Made by a program: the position numbers and the translations under genes. 64,000 bases of DNA from Oligoflexia bacterium (GTDB lineage: Bacteria > Bdellovibrionota > Bdellovibrionia > JABDDW01): the NCBI GenBank assembly GCA_016715815.1, contig JADJXN010000001.1:517338-581337 (forward strand). The letters run 5' to 3'. Below, piece after piece: positions 9,124 to 16,704 of this stretch; the stretch's first letter is position 1, and every line of letters starts with the position of its first letter. A model generated the notes under the pieces. The model saw only the letters and a program-made list of their open reading frames with translations. It was not told where the DNA came from and did no database searches.

Positions 9124-10494
9124 TTATTCTGCTGTTGGTAATTGATAGTTGTTGCCTGGCAATGTTTGCACTAAAACGTTCTTATTAGATTCAATTTTAG
9201 AAAATACATTTTTAGAATCTTTTGATTTACCTGAGTAGGTGTTAAGTAGGTAAACTTCGGCATCTGTAAAATAAGTAATTTCAGCTTTAATTCCTGAGCC
9301 ACCAGCAATTGTATTTGCCTGCTCAGTCTGTGGGTTTAAACCAATTGAACTAAATTGAATTGGATAGGTGTTCTCCAGTTTTTCAACACTTAATTGGGAA
9401 ATATTGTGGCTGTCGCAAATAACTGCGGATATTCCTTGGTTTAAAAAATCGGCATTAGTGCCTTGGCCAAATGCTAGTGTAAAAAATGAGTTTTCAGTTT
9501 TAGACAATAAAAAAGTGGTGGGAGAAAAATATAAGCTTTTAGTTTCTTTTGGAAAAAGCTTTTTATATATCTCAAAAAGAGCACCTATTATTTTATTAGT
9601 TGTTAAGTAATACCCAAGTAAACTAGCTCTTGCACTTGAGCAGTTCACAACTGAGCCAATGGGGGCTTCAATGCTAATGCATTTTAAAATGCCTTCATTA
9701 ATTGGTATTTCATCATCAATAAGGCTTAAAAAAAACCAAAGACTTGCAGAGGCAGTTAAAAAATAACTGCAATTTAAATTATTTTCTAAACTCTCCTTTG
9801 CTATAGATGGAAAAGCCAGTGTGCATAAATGCTGCCTTGTTTTAAGTTTTACATTTAAGTCTTTATAGGTATATGAAGTTTCGCCATCAGGAAAGCGTTC
9901 TAAACTTTTTTTAAATACATTTTCTGTAAATAAATTTAAATCTTTTAAATCCTGAGCTTCAAGCTCTTTTAAAATATTTTGTACTTTATTAAAGGCCTCA
10001 TACACTTTTGAAAAAACTTCTTTTAAAAAACTTTTATCTATATGACTTGCACTTAAATAATCAATCAATGCTGTCTCTACTTGGCCTGTAAAATCAAGTG
10101 GAGTGGGGGGGATTTTAAAGCCTTCCTCTGTAGATTGCGTTGCTGAAAATATTTTAGGTGAGTGAAGTAGCTGGTGTAGGCTTATTTGAATAACAACAAA
10201 GCCCTTTGGCACACATTTAATAAAATTAATATCGCATAACCTGGGTGAGCCAAAGCTTGGATCATTGGTAACAATAATTTGGTTTAGCGTTAGTTTAAAA
10301 ATAGATTTTGCAGCATTCACAGACTGAGATAACCCGTAATAGTGAAGAGCGTTGGGGCCTGTAATGTGAATGAGTTGAGCTGATTCTGAAAAAAGAGCTA
10401 TGTGAGAAAAATTAGCTAAGTTTAAATTCTCTTTTAATGTGCTTTCTAATACTTTTTTAATTTTTCTAAATGGGATTTGTATTTTCCAGTTCAT
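9124..10494 (-). CDS. Divergent hydantoinase B/oxoprolinase-like protein
   Basis: A 456-residue protein with the HyuB fold signature: NDPSFGSPRLCDINF corresponds to the family NDPY-GG-H-PD motif, EEGFKIPP matches the EEG-IPP block, and DDEIPINEGILKCISIEAP matches the DD-P-N-G region. Family members hydrolyse or carboxylate hydantoin-like or oxoproline substrates together with HyuA. Here the expected His-His-x-Asp-x-Gly-Gly stretch reads LHQLLHS and the protein is shorter than usual (456 against roughly 520-600). I infer a catalytically altered or inactive member. It overlaps the HyuA-like gene by four bases and is certainly co-transcribed with it. The ilvA gene converges on its 3' end with no gap. 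Confidence 0.75.
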   Translation of the reverse strand: MNWKIQIPFRKIKKVLESTLKENLNLANFSHIALFSESAQLIHITGPNALHYYGLSQSVNAAKSIFKLTLNQIIVTNDPSFGSPRLCDINFIKCVPKGFVVIQISLHQLLHSPKIFSATQSTEEGFKIPPTPLDFTGQVETALIDYLSASHIDKSFLKEVFSKVYEAFNKVQNILKELEAQDLKDLNLFTENVFKKSLERFPDGETSYTYKDLNVKLKTRQHLCTLAFPSIAKESLENNLNCSYFLTASASLWFFLSLIDDEIPINEGILKCISIEAPIGSVVNCSSARASLLGYYLTTNKIIGALFEIYKKLFPKETKSLYFSPTTFLLSKTENSFFTLAFGQGTNADFLNQGISAVICDSHNISQLSVEKLENTYPIQFSSIGLNPQTEQANTIAGGSGIKAEITYFTDAEVYLLNTYSGKSKDSKNVFSKIESNKNVLVQTLPGNNYQLPTAE

Positions 10495-11672
10495 TTTACT
10501 AACCCCCCAATTTGAGTAACATAAGCTTTGTTTTTAATTTTCTCTTTATGTTTTGGTAAAACATATTCAGAAAGCTCACCAGTTATTTCAATTTCTGGGT
10601 TAATAAATTCATTAAGCTCATTATTAACTAACTCGTGAAATAAAAATAAAAACCTATCTACAGCGGTATCTAGGTCTGTTCGCATTTGTTGAGCTAATAG
10701 GAGTAGATATTTTTTTATCCTTGGTAGATCTATTTTAATGCGCTTTAAAGAATCAGAGTATTGCAACTGATGCTTATAAAACAAAACATCAAGGCATGTT
10801 ATTTCCACCCCTTTGCCAAAAGCGACAGGGCCTGGCTCACTTTGAACGTTATTATAAATAATAATTGGTATCCCACTTGAATCTACAACTACTTTTGAAA
10901 GAGGGGAAAGAGGTAGGCAAAAATCATTACAAATAATTTTATTTTCAAATACTTGAATTAAATTTTTAGCATGAGTTGTTTTTTTAATTTGCTCATTACT
11001 TAAACCAAAACCAGCTAAAATTTCACCCATTGCTTTGGCTGCTTTTAATTCAACAATAGTTTTTATTGTATTAATAGTACGCTCATACTCATTGCCTGAC
11101 TCAAAATGGCTGCAATAGGTATTAATGTCATGTTTTTGTAGCTCTTTTTGAAGCAATTTTTCATGTGAGGGGTTTAATTTTGAGTGGTTAAAAGTAACAA
11201 CTACTTCTTTAAGATTTAATAATTGTAATTTTTCTGCAATAACACTGATTTCATTTGTTTGTAGAGGTTTTTCAATACTACCTTGGGCGTTAACTCTTTC
11301 TGAAATACCAAAACAAAAATCTTTATGTATTAAGGGTCTTTGCTTTTGTGCTTTTAAAGAAAAGAGCTCAGATCTATTTTGATTTTGAACTTCTAAAATA
11401 TTTTGAAAACCCTCAGTGGTAATAAGCCCAATGGGTGAAAGCCAATGCTCTTTAAGTAAGGTTTCAGCTTTATCCGAACGGTAGTTAAATGTGTATTGTG
11501 AAAAGTTATCAGTGTTTAAAATTTCTTTGGCTTTTAAAAAACAATCTTTTAAGCCTAAAAGCATTTGATCTTTTCTATTTGATGAGCGGATAAATAGAAA
11601 TTCCCCATTTGGGGTATTGAGCGTTAACTCGGCAAAGATTTCACGAATATCGGCATAAATATTCAACGACAT
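10491..11672 (-). CDS. Divergent, shortened hydantoinase A-like protein
   Basis: A 393-residue protein aligned by eye with the N-terminal half of HyuA: SPIGLITTEGFQNILEVQNQNR is close to the family GLITT-GF-D-L-I-RQ-R block (shown here in pieces: GLITTEGF, then EVQNQNR), followed by ERVNAQG and EYERT. The ATP-binding DxGGTxTD motif near residue 8 has become ADIREIFAEL, and the HGTT motif region reads FNYR. Normal HyuA is close to 700 residues. I start it at ATG 11672 because GAGGAG lies seven bases upstream. The earlier GTG would overlap that site. Coupled by four bases to the HyuB-like gene. Likely a pseudoenzyme partner. Confidence 0.7.
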   Translation of the reverse strand: MSLNIYADIREIFAELTLNTPNGEFLFIRSSNRKDQMLLGLKDCFLKAKEILNTDNFSQYTFNYRSDKAETLLKEHWLSPIGLITTEGFQNILEVQNQNRSELFSLKAQKQRPLIHKDFCFGISERVNAQGSIEKPLQTNEISVIAEKLQLLNLKEVVVTFNHSKLNPSHEKLLQKELQKHDINTYCSHFESGNEYERTINTIKTIVELKAAKAMGEILAGFGLSNEQIKKTTHAKNLIQVFENKIICNDFCLPLSPLSKVVVDSSGIPIIIYNNVQSEPGPVAFGKGVEITCLDVLFYKHQLQYSDSLKRIKIDLPRIKKYLLLLAQQMRTDLDTAVDRFLFLFHELVNNELNEFINPEIEITGELSEYVLPKHKEKIKNKAYVTQIGGLVK

Positions 11673-11735
11673 CCCTTGACTCCTCACAGTGCATCGATGA
11701 TGATGTAGCCAAATTGAAAATTAATAAATAAAAAA

Positions 11736-12830
11736 ATGATAAAAATATCAGAATATATTACTAAACTTGTTCCTTACACGCCCGGCAAGCCCATTGAGGA
11801 AACAAAAAGGCAATATGGCATTAAAGAAGTTATAAAACTTGCCTCTAACGAGAATCCTTTAGGGCCATCCCCCCTTGCAATTGATGCAATTAAGAAAAAC
11901 CTACATCTTTTAAACCTTTACCCTGATGGAAGTTGCTTTCAACTTAAAGAAGAAATCAGTAAGTATTATGAATTTAGGCCGCAAAACATAGTTTTTGGTA
12001 ATGGAAGTGATGAGCTTTGCGATTTTTTAGTGAGACTTGTATGTGAGCCGGGGGATAAAATTCTTACAAGCCATAGGGCTTTTGATACTTATCGTCTTTC
12101 AGCCCAGGTAGCCCGTTGTGATACTACTTTTGTTCCACAAACAAGTGATTTTAAATTTGATCTAAAAAATTTTAAAAAACACTGGACGCCAAAACATAAA
12201 CTTATCTTTTTAACAAACCCCAACAATCCCACAGGTACTTACAACACAAAATCTGAGATGGATGCCTTTTTTGAAGATTTTGGTAACAACAATGATGTGA
12301 TTATTGTTATAGACGAGGCTTATTTTGAATATACTAGGGCTGCTGATTACCCTAACAGTCATGTATATGTTAGAAAATTTTCAAACGTTGTGAGCCTTAG
12401 AACTATGAGTAAAGTTTATGGCCTGGCAGGCTTAAGGCTTGGGATAATGTTTGCCAATGAAGGCCTTTGTGAGTTGGTTAATAAAGTCAGAAAACCTTTT
12501 AATATAAATTCTTTAATGCAAGTGGCGGCCATGGCCGCGTTAAAAGACATAGATTTTTTAGAAAAAACAAAAAAGCTAACCTGGCAGGGGCTTGATTTTT
12601 TCTATGAAGAGCTTAAAAAAATGAATCTTCAGTATTTACCCAGCCAGGGAAATTTTGTTTTATTTGATACAAAAAAAGATTCTCTTGAAGTTTTTGAGCA
12701 AATGCTTAAAAAAGGTATTATTTTAAGACCTGTTAAAAACTATGATCTGCCTACGTGGTTAAGGATGTCTGTGGGTTTAATGACTGAAAACGAAAAAGCC
12801 ATAAGTGCTCTAAGGGAAGCTTTATTATGA
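11736..12830 (+). CDS. hisC: Histidinol-phosphate aminotransferase
   Basis: A 364-residue fold-type I PLP aminotransferase of the HisC family. It shows KLASNENPLGPSP near residue 35, the FGNGSDEL loop, FLTNPNNPTG, the IDEAYFEY aspartate, and the PLP lysine in SKVYGLAGLRLG. The family moves an amino group in histidine synthesis, and close relatives also act on aromatic amino acids or cobalamin precursors. No other his genes are in the window, so the substrate is open. It overlaps cmk by four bases (ATGA). The ribosome binding site is weak and the region upstream is A-rich. Confidence 0.9.
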   Translation: MIKISEYITKLVPYTPGKPIEETKRQYGIKEVIKLASNENPLGPSPLAIDAIKKNLHLLNLYPDGSCFQLKEEISKYYEFRPQNIVFGNGSDELCDFLVRLVCEPGDKILTSHRAFDTYRLSAQVARCDTTFVPQTSDFKFDLKNFKKHWTPKHKLIFLTNPNNPTGTYNTKSEMDAFFEDFGNNNDVIIVIDEAYFEYTRAADYPNSHVYVRKFSNVVSLRTMSKVYGLAGLRLGIMFANEGLCELVNKVRKPFNINSLMQVAAMAALKDIDFLEKTKKLTWQGLDFFYEELKKMNLQYLPSQGNFVLFDTKKDSLEVFEQMLKKGIILRPVKNYDLPTWLRMSVGLMTENEKAISALREALL

Positions 12831-13459
12831 GTTGTGTAATTATAGCTATCGATGGCCCAGCAGGGAGTGGAAAATCAACTGTGAGCTTAAAGGTGGCTCA
12901 AGCACTTGGTTACACGTTTTTAACTACAGGTGCATTTTATAGAGGAATGGCTCTATTAAGTTTAAAATATTCTACAGAACAAACGGGTGAGCTTTTAAAA
13001 TTGTACTCTCAAGGTAAACTTAGAGTTGTAGCTAGCATACAAGGTACAGAAGTTTTTATTGATGACGAAAATGTAACATCACAGCTTTCTGATGAAAAAA
13101 CAGCCAAACGTGCAAGCACCATTTCGGCATTGCCAGAAATTAGACAAGCTTTGCTTGAACCACAAAGAAGTTTTGCAAAACCTCCAGGGCTTGTGGCTGA
13201 AGGACGTGATTGCGGAACAGTAGTATTTCCAGAATCTGATGTAAAAATATTTTTAACTGCAAGCCTTGATGCAAGAGCTCTTCGGCGCGAAGGTTTTGAA
13301 GCAAAAGAAAGTCTTCAAAGCCGTGATCATGCCGATTCTACTAGGGCAGCAGCCCCACTTGCGATGGCATCAGATGCCATTCATATAGACACTTCTAATA
13401 TGACTATTGAGCAGGTTGTTCAGGAGATTTTAGAGGTTGTTAGGTCAAAGTGTGGATGA
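12827..13459 (+). CDS. cmk: Cytidylate kinase
   Basis: A 210-residue kinase that phosphorylates CMP and dCMP. The P-loop IDGPAGSGKSTVS lies at residues 7-19, TTGAFYRGMALL matches the nucleotide-binding segment, and VAEGRDCGTVVFP is the family GRD-GT motif. SRDHADSTRAAAP fits the lid and C-terminal region. Translationally coupled to hisC. In many bacteria cmk is followed directly by ispH and/or rpsA. Here they are displaced by about 1.8 kb carrying an HNH endonuclease and an acetyltransferase. Confidence 0.94.
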   Translation: MSCVIIAIDGPAGSGKSTVSLKVAQALGYTFLTTGAFYRGMALLSLKYSTEQTGELLKLYSQGKLRVVASIQGTEVFIDDENVTSQLSDEKTAKRASTISALPEIRQALLEPQRSFAKPPGLVAEGRDCGTVVFPESDVKIFLTASLDARALRREGFEAKESLQSRDHADSTRAAAPLAMASDAIHIDTSNMTIEQVVQEILEVVRSKCG

Positions 13460-13764
13460 GTATTTATTAAAAACGTCTTAAGAATTTGAGCTTAAAAATT
13501 TTGAAATATCTAAGCTGATAAAAATTAAATCTTTTTTAAAAGAAATATTGACATGATTTCTGTCTCTTTAACTGAGCCGCCGCTAAACATTTTTAATTTT
13601 GCTTTTGATTTAAAGATTTTTTAGTTTTTCTAAGCTCACAAGGGCTCTCTCAGTTGCCAGGATTTAAATTAATAATTGCATTTCAAAGAATGTAAAAGCG
13701 CAGAATTCTGATTTTTAAAACCCATGGTAAGGTTGCTTTAAATTCTTAAGAAAGGAACGTGTTA
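13460..13764. other. 305-base non-coding gap before the HNH gene
   Basis: AT-rich, with no reading frame of note and no clear RNA fold. A TTGACA hexamer at 13548-13553 has no convincing -10 partner. The last bases hold AAAGGAA, the ribosome binding site of the HNH gene. Its length, unusual in this dense genome, fits a junction left by insertion of the downstream module. Confidence 0.5.
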
Positions 13765-14601
13765 ATGACAATGCAATCAAATATTTTAGAAAATACTCTT
13801 CAAATGCAAATTCACAATAAAGCCCTTGAAGCGGCTAATTCTTTTAAAAAAGCTGAAGCAAGTCTTATAGATATTTTGCAAAAAGTTGATGAATATAGGG
13901 TTTACCAAGATTTTGATTGTAAAAGCCTTTACGAGTATTGCGTTAAAATTTTAAAATTATCAGAAAGTGTGGCCTATAATTTTATTACTGTAGCTAGAAA
14001 GGCTAAAGAAGTTCCTCAATTAAGAGAAGCTATTCAAAACGGAGACTTAAGTGTCTCAAAGGCAAGAAAGATCACCCCTATTCTAACACCAGCTAACCAA
14101 GATCAATGGCTGCAAATGGCGCAAACATTACCCCAGAAAAAGCTTGAGCAAGAAGTAGCTAAAAGCTTTCCTAAAGAGGCAGTCCCTGAAAGACTTAAAT
14201 TTATAACAGAGCTTAGGTTAAGTTTAACTCTTGGAGTTTCTCATGAGCTTTCAGAAAAGTTAAAGCAAGTTCAAGACCTAGAGGCACAAAGAAGGCAAAA
14301 GTCTGTTACATTAGAGGAGACCTTAGAAGCTCTTGTTGATATTTATTTAAAAGCAAAGTCCCAGCCTGTCGCGCGACAGGTTAGTTTAGCAAAGAAGCCT
14401 TTATCCATCACAAGGCAAGTTGACCTAAGAGACAACGGGCAATGCTCATTTGTAGATCAAAAAGGCATTAGATGCTCTGAGAAGCGCTGGCTTCATGTGC
14501 ACCACATGACTCCAAGAAGCCGCGGTGGCGATGACAGTCTTGAAAACCTAGCCACACTTTGTTCAGGGCATCATAGGCTTGTGCATACTCATCATACATA
14601 A
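13765..14601 (+). CDS. HNH endonuclease of the Bdellovibrio-type family
   Basis: A 278-residue protein. The C-terminal 65 residues hold the HNH nuclease fold: VDLRDNGQCSFVD, then RWLHVHHMTPRSRGG with the catalytic His pair, ENLATLC and GHHRLVH. The N-terminal 200 residues are helical and end in a coiled region, resembling DUF222-like N-termini that accompany such nucleases. I start it at ATG 13765, seven bases after AAAGGAA. A GTG two codons earlier is the alternative. The family is known to be multicopy in Bdellovibrio genomes, but its function there is unclear. It is flanked by non-coding DNA and separates cmk from ispH, so it looks inserted. No terminal repeats were seen. Confidence 0.85.
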   Translation: MTMQSNILENTLQMQIHNKALEAANSFKKAEASLIDILQKVDEYRVYQDFDCKSLYEYCVKILKLSESVAYNFITVARKAKEVPQLREAIQNGDLSVSKARKITPILTPANQDQWLQMAQTLPQKKLEQEVAKSFPKEAVPERLKFITELRLSLTLGVSHELSEKLKQVQDLEAQRRQKSVTLEETLEALVDIYLKAKSQPVARQVSLAKKPLSITRQVDLRDNGQCSFVDQKGIRCSEKRWLHVHHMTPRSRGGDDSLENLATLCSGHHRLVHTHHT

Positions 14602-14670
14602 CAAAGAGCTAAAAATGGATTATTGAATTATACATACTATTAAATCAGCTAAATGAAATGGACTTTTCAA

Positions 14671-15252
14671 TTACACTTCAGTCTTGGCAGAATAAAAAAA
14701 TATCCAATCTTGTTTATTTAGCTCCCAAATTTCATGCTCTGTATATTTAGGGTCAACAAATTTTGCCGGTTTAACATCAATTAACTTTGCACAAGTTTTT
14801 TCTTTAACTCTTCTTGAGGCAATGTTGCCTACTGCATTAGCAAATACTAATTTCTCAAAACCCAATTCATTAAAAGCATAATTTATTATTGGCTCCACAG
14901 CCTCAGTCATTATGCCTTGGCCCCATAGTTTTTTTGCAAGCCAGAATCCACGATTTTCCGGACGTCCATTTCTCCAAAGATCAACAACACCTACAAGTTC
15001 AGATGGATTACTTTTAAGATAAATTCCCCAAAACCAACGTTCATTGCCTTGGTTCGGAAGTATGATGTTGCTAATAAAATCTGTAATGCCGTTTGGGGGA
15101 TAAGGCCAGGGAACAGTTGAGGCAAGGTGGCGGATAACCTCGTAATCGACAAAATTTTTTTCATAAGAAGGGGCGTCTTTAATAGTAATTTCTTTAAGAA
15201 TGAGGCGCTTTGTTTCAAATTTTTGAAATTTCATATTAAAAACAACTACCAT
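14671..15252 (-). CDS. GNAT N-acetyltransferase, RimJ/RimL type
   Basis: A 193-residue acetyltransferase. ETKRLILKEI near the start and the acetyl-CoA binding sequence WLAKKLWGQGIMTEAV (the Q/R-x-x-G-x-G/A type loop) are typical of RimJ/RimL-like GNAT enzymes, as is the NxxSRRVxEK element (NIASRRVKEK). The substrate is unknown: a protein N-terminus, an amino acid or an antibiotic are all possible. The start is uncertain, either here or at the Met six codons later, since neither has a clear ribosome binding site. It is on the strand opposite its neighbours and sits inside the cmk-ispH interruption, so it may be acquired. Confidence 0.83.
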   Translation of the reverse strand: MVVVFNMKFQKFETKRLILKEITIKDAPSYEKNFVDYEVIRHLASTVPWPYPPNGITDFISNIILPNQGNERWFWGIYLKSNPSELVGVVDLWRNGRPENRGFWLAKKLWGQGIMTEAVEPIINYAFNELGFEKLVFANAVGNIASRRVKEKTCAKLIDVKPAKFVDPKYTEHEIWELNKQDWIFFYSAKTEV

Positions 15253-15296
15253 TGGAGTGTTGCCATAGCAATAAAGTTGAGCTATAAATTCACTTA

Positions 15297-16169
15297 ATGA
15301 AAATCCTTATAGCTGAAACTGCAGGTGTTTGTTTTGGGGTAGAAAGAGCCTTAAATCTTTCAGAAAAAACAATTGCCCAAGTGCAAGGGGCAAAACAAAG
15401 CCTAGGCCCACTTATTCATAACCCACAAGCGGTGGAAGAACTTTCAGAACGTGGTTTAAAAGTAGCTCATTCTTTAAATGAAATTAACGAAGGCACTGTT
15501 GTGTTTAGAAGTCACGGAGTTACTATAGAAACCCAAAAAGAAGCTCAATCTAAAGGGCTTAACATTGTAGATGCTACTTGTCCTTTAGTAAAAGTACCTC
15601 AAAATTTTGCTAAAAAACTCTCACAGGCTGGCTACTTTGTAATTATTGTGGGTGATGCCAAACACCCTGAAATTTTAGGGGTTAAAAGCTATGTGGAAAA
15701 TGGTGAGGTAGCCGTTATTAAAGATGAAGCTGAGGTTGAGAGCTTGCCTTCAAGAGAAAAGGTGGGTGTAATTTGCCAAACTACCCTAAAGCGGGCCACC
15801 CTTGATGCTGTGGTTGAAAAGTGCCAATTAAAATTTAAAGAGGTAAAGCTACATAACACTATTTGTAGTGCCACAAAAGATCGCCAAGAGGCGGCAAGTG
15901 AGCTAGCAGAAAAGGTGCAAGCAGTTGTAGTAATAGGTGGTAAAAACTCTTCAAATACCCAAAAACTCTACGAAATTTGTCTTAAAAAGGCAGGCTCAGC
16001 CTACCTTGTTGAGACAGAATCTGAAATTGATCCTAAATGGTTTATTGGTCTTGATAGTGTAGGCATCACTGCGGGGGCTAGCACCCCTCATAAGCTAATA
16101 GAAAAGGTAAGGGATCATATTGATTTATTAGTTAACCAGGAAAAACAAAACCAACAAATAAGCTTATAA
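15297..16169 (+). CDS. ispH: 4-hydroxy-3-methylbut-2-enyl diphosphate reductase
   Basis: A 290-residue iron-sulfur enzyme, the last step of the MEP pathway for isoprenoids. The three cluster cysteines are Cys12 (AGVCFGVERA), Cys95 (DATCPLVK) and Cys190 (HNTICSATKDRQ). Substrate-binding His41, His73 (RSHGV) and the HPE motif at 123-125 are present. The length fits the family. In clostridia ispH is fused to rpsA, and in many other bacteria cmk, ispH and rpsA are neighbours, so its position 0.5 kb before rpsA is ancestral context. A short secreted peptide gene follows immediately. Confidence 0.95.
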   Translation: MKILIAETAGVCFGVERALNLSEKTIAQVQGAKQSLGPLIHNPQAVEELSERGLKVAHSLNEINEGTVVFRSHGVTIETQKEAQSKGLNIVDATCPLVKVPQNFAKKLSQAGYFVIIVGDAKHPEILGVKSYVENGEVAVIKDEAEVESLPSREKVGVICQTTLKRATLDAVVEKCQLKFKEVKLHNTICSATKDRQEAASELAEKVQAVVVIGGKNSSNTQKLYEICLKKAGSAYLVETESEIDPKWFIGLDSVGITAGASTPHKLIEKVRDHIDLLVNQEKQNQQISL

Positions 16170-16190
16170 AAAGCTTTAAAAGGGGGACTC

Positions 16191-16553
16191 ATGAAAGTTT
16201 TTATTTTAGCACTAACCACTTTGATTAGTTTGAATATATTTGCTGCAGATTTAAGCCTTCAATCAGGTGAAACAGCCATTATTAAATCTAATACCGAAAC
16301 AAGGGTTTCTTGTAGTGGTGGAAGCGGTGGCTCAAATCAAAGTGGTACAGGGGATTGCTACATAAACGCTGAGGGCTTTAAAGCAATTATGGCATCTTGT
16401 TTTAAAACTTATTCAGGTGGAACATGTGTTATACAGCACTGGCCTAAATTCAAAGAGGTAAATCCTAAGTGTATTTATGCTGGTATGGCAACCTGCTTAG
16501 AGTATTGTCAAAAAACATACTCTGGTGGAACATGTGCGCAAACCTGCCAATAA
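16191..16553 (+). CDS. Secreted cysteine-rich peptide with duplicated motif
   Basis: A 120-residue protein with a clear signal peptide (residues 1-19, cleavage expected after FAA). The mature part has nine cysteines and a Gly/Ser-rich stretch (SGGSGGSNQSGTG). The segment CFKTYSGGTC recurs near the C-terminus as CQKTYSGGTC, suggesting an internal duplication of a small disulfide unit. A strong ribosome binding site (AGGGGG) precedes it. It probably folds in the periplasm or outside the cell with the help of DsbA-like proteins, two of which are encoded in this window. I do not recognise a family. It lies between ispH and rpsA, an unusual place for a secreted protein. Confidence 0.75.
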   Translation: MKVFILALTTLISLNIFAADLSLQSGETAIIKSNTETRVSCSGGSGGSNQSGTGDCYINAEGFKAIMASCFKTYSGGTCVIQHWPKFKEVNPKCIYAGMATCLEYCQKTYSGGTCAQTCQ

Positions 16554-16589
16554 TAAGGCAAAGCTAAATAGTAAATAAAAGCTTTTTCT

Positions 16590-16619
16590 TTGACTTTACG
16601 CGCCCCTAAGCCGTATAAA
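16590..16619 (+). promoter_or_regulatory. Candidate sigma-70 promoter of rpsA
   Basis: TTGACT (16590-16595) and TATAAA (16614-16619) are separated by 18 bases and lie about 85 bases upstream of the rpsA start. This leaves a leader long enough for the autogenous control usual for S1. It is one of the best promoter matches in the window. Confidence 0.6.
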
Positions 16620-16704
16620 TGAGCCTTGCAAAAAAGGGATCTCATAACGGCAATGGTGCTTGTTTGTAACCCCCTATTTTGTTGAAGAGGAAGTTTTGAT
16701 ACAC

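Noticed and set aside
13548..13580. TTGACA as a promoter for the HNH gene
   Set aside because: No -10 hexamer at 16-18 bases, and it is about 200 bases from the start codon.
13765..14601. HNH gene as part of a homing element or insertion sequence
   Set aside because: No terminal repeats, target duplication or intron features visible; kept as a plain gene.
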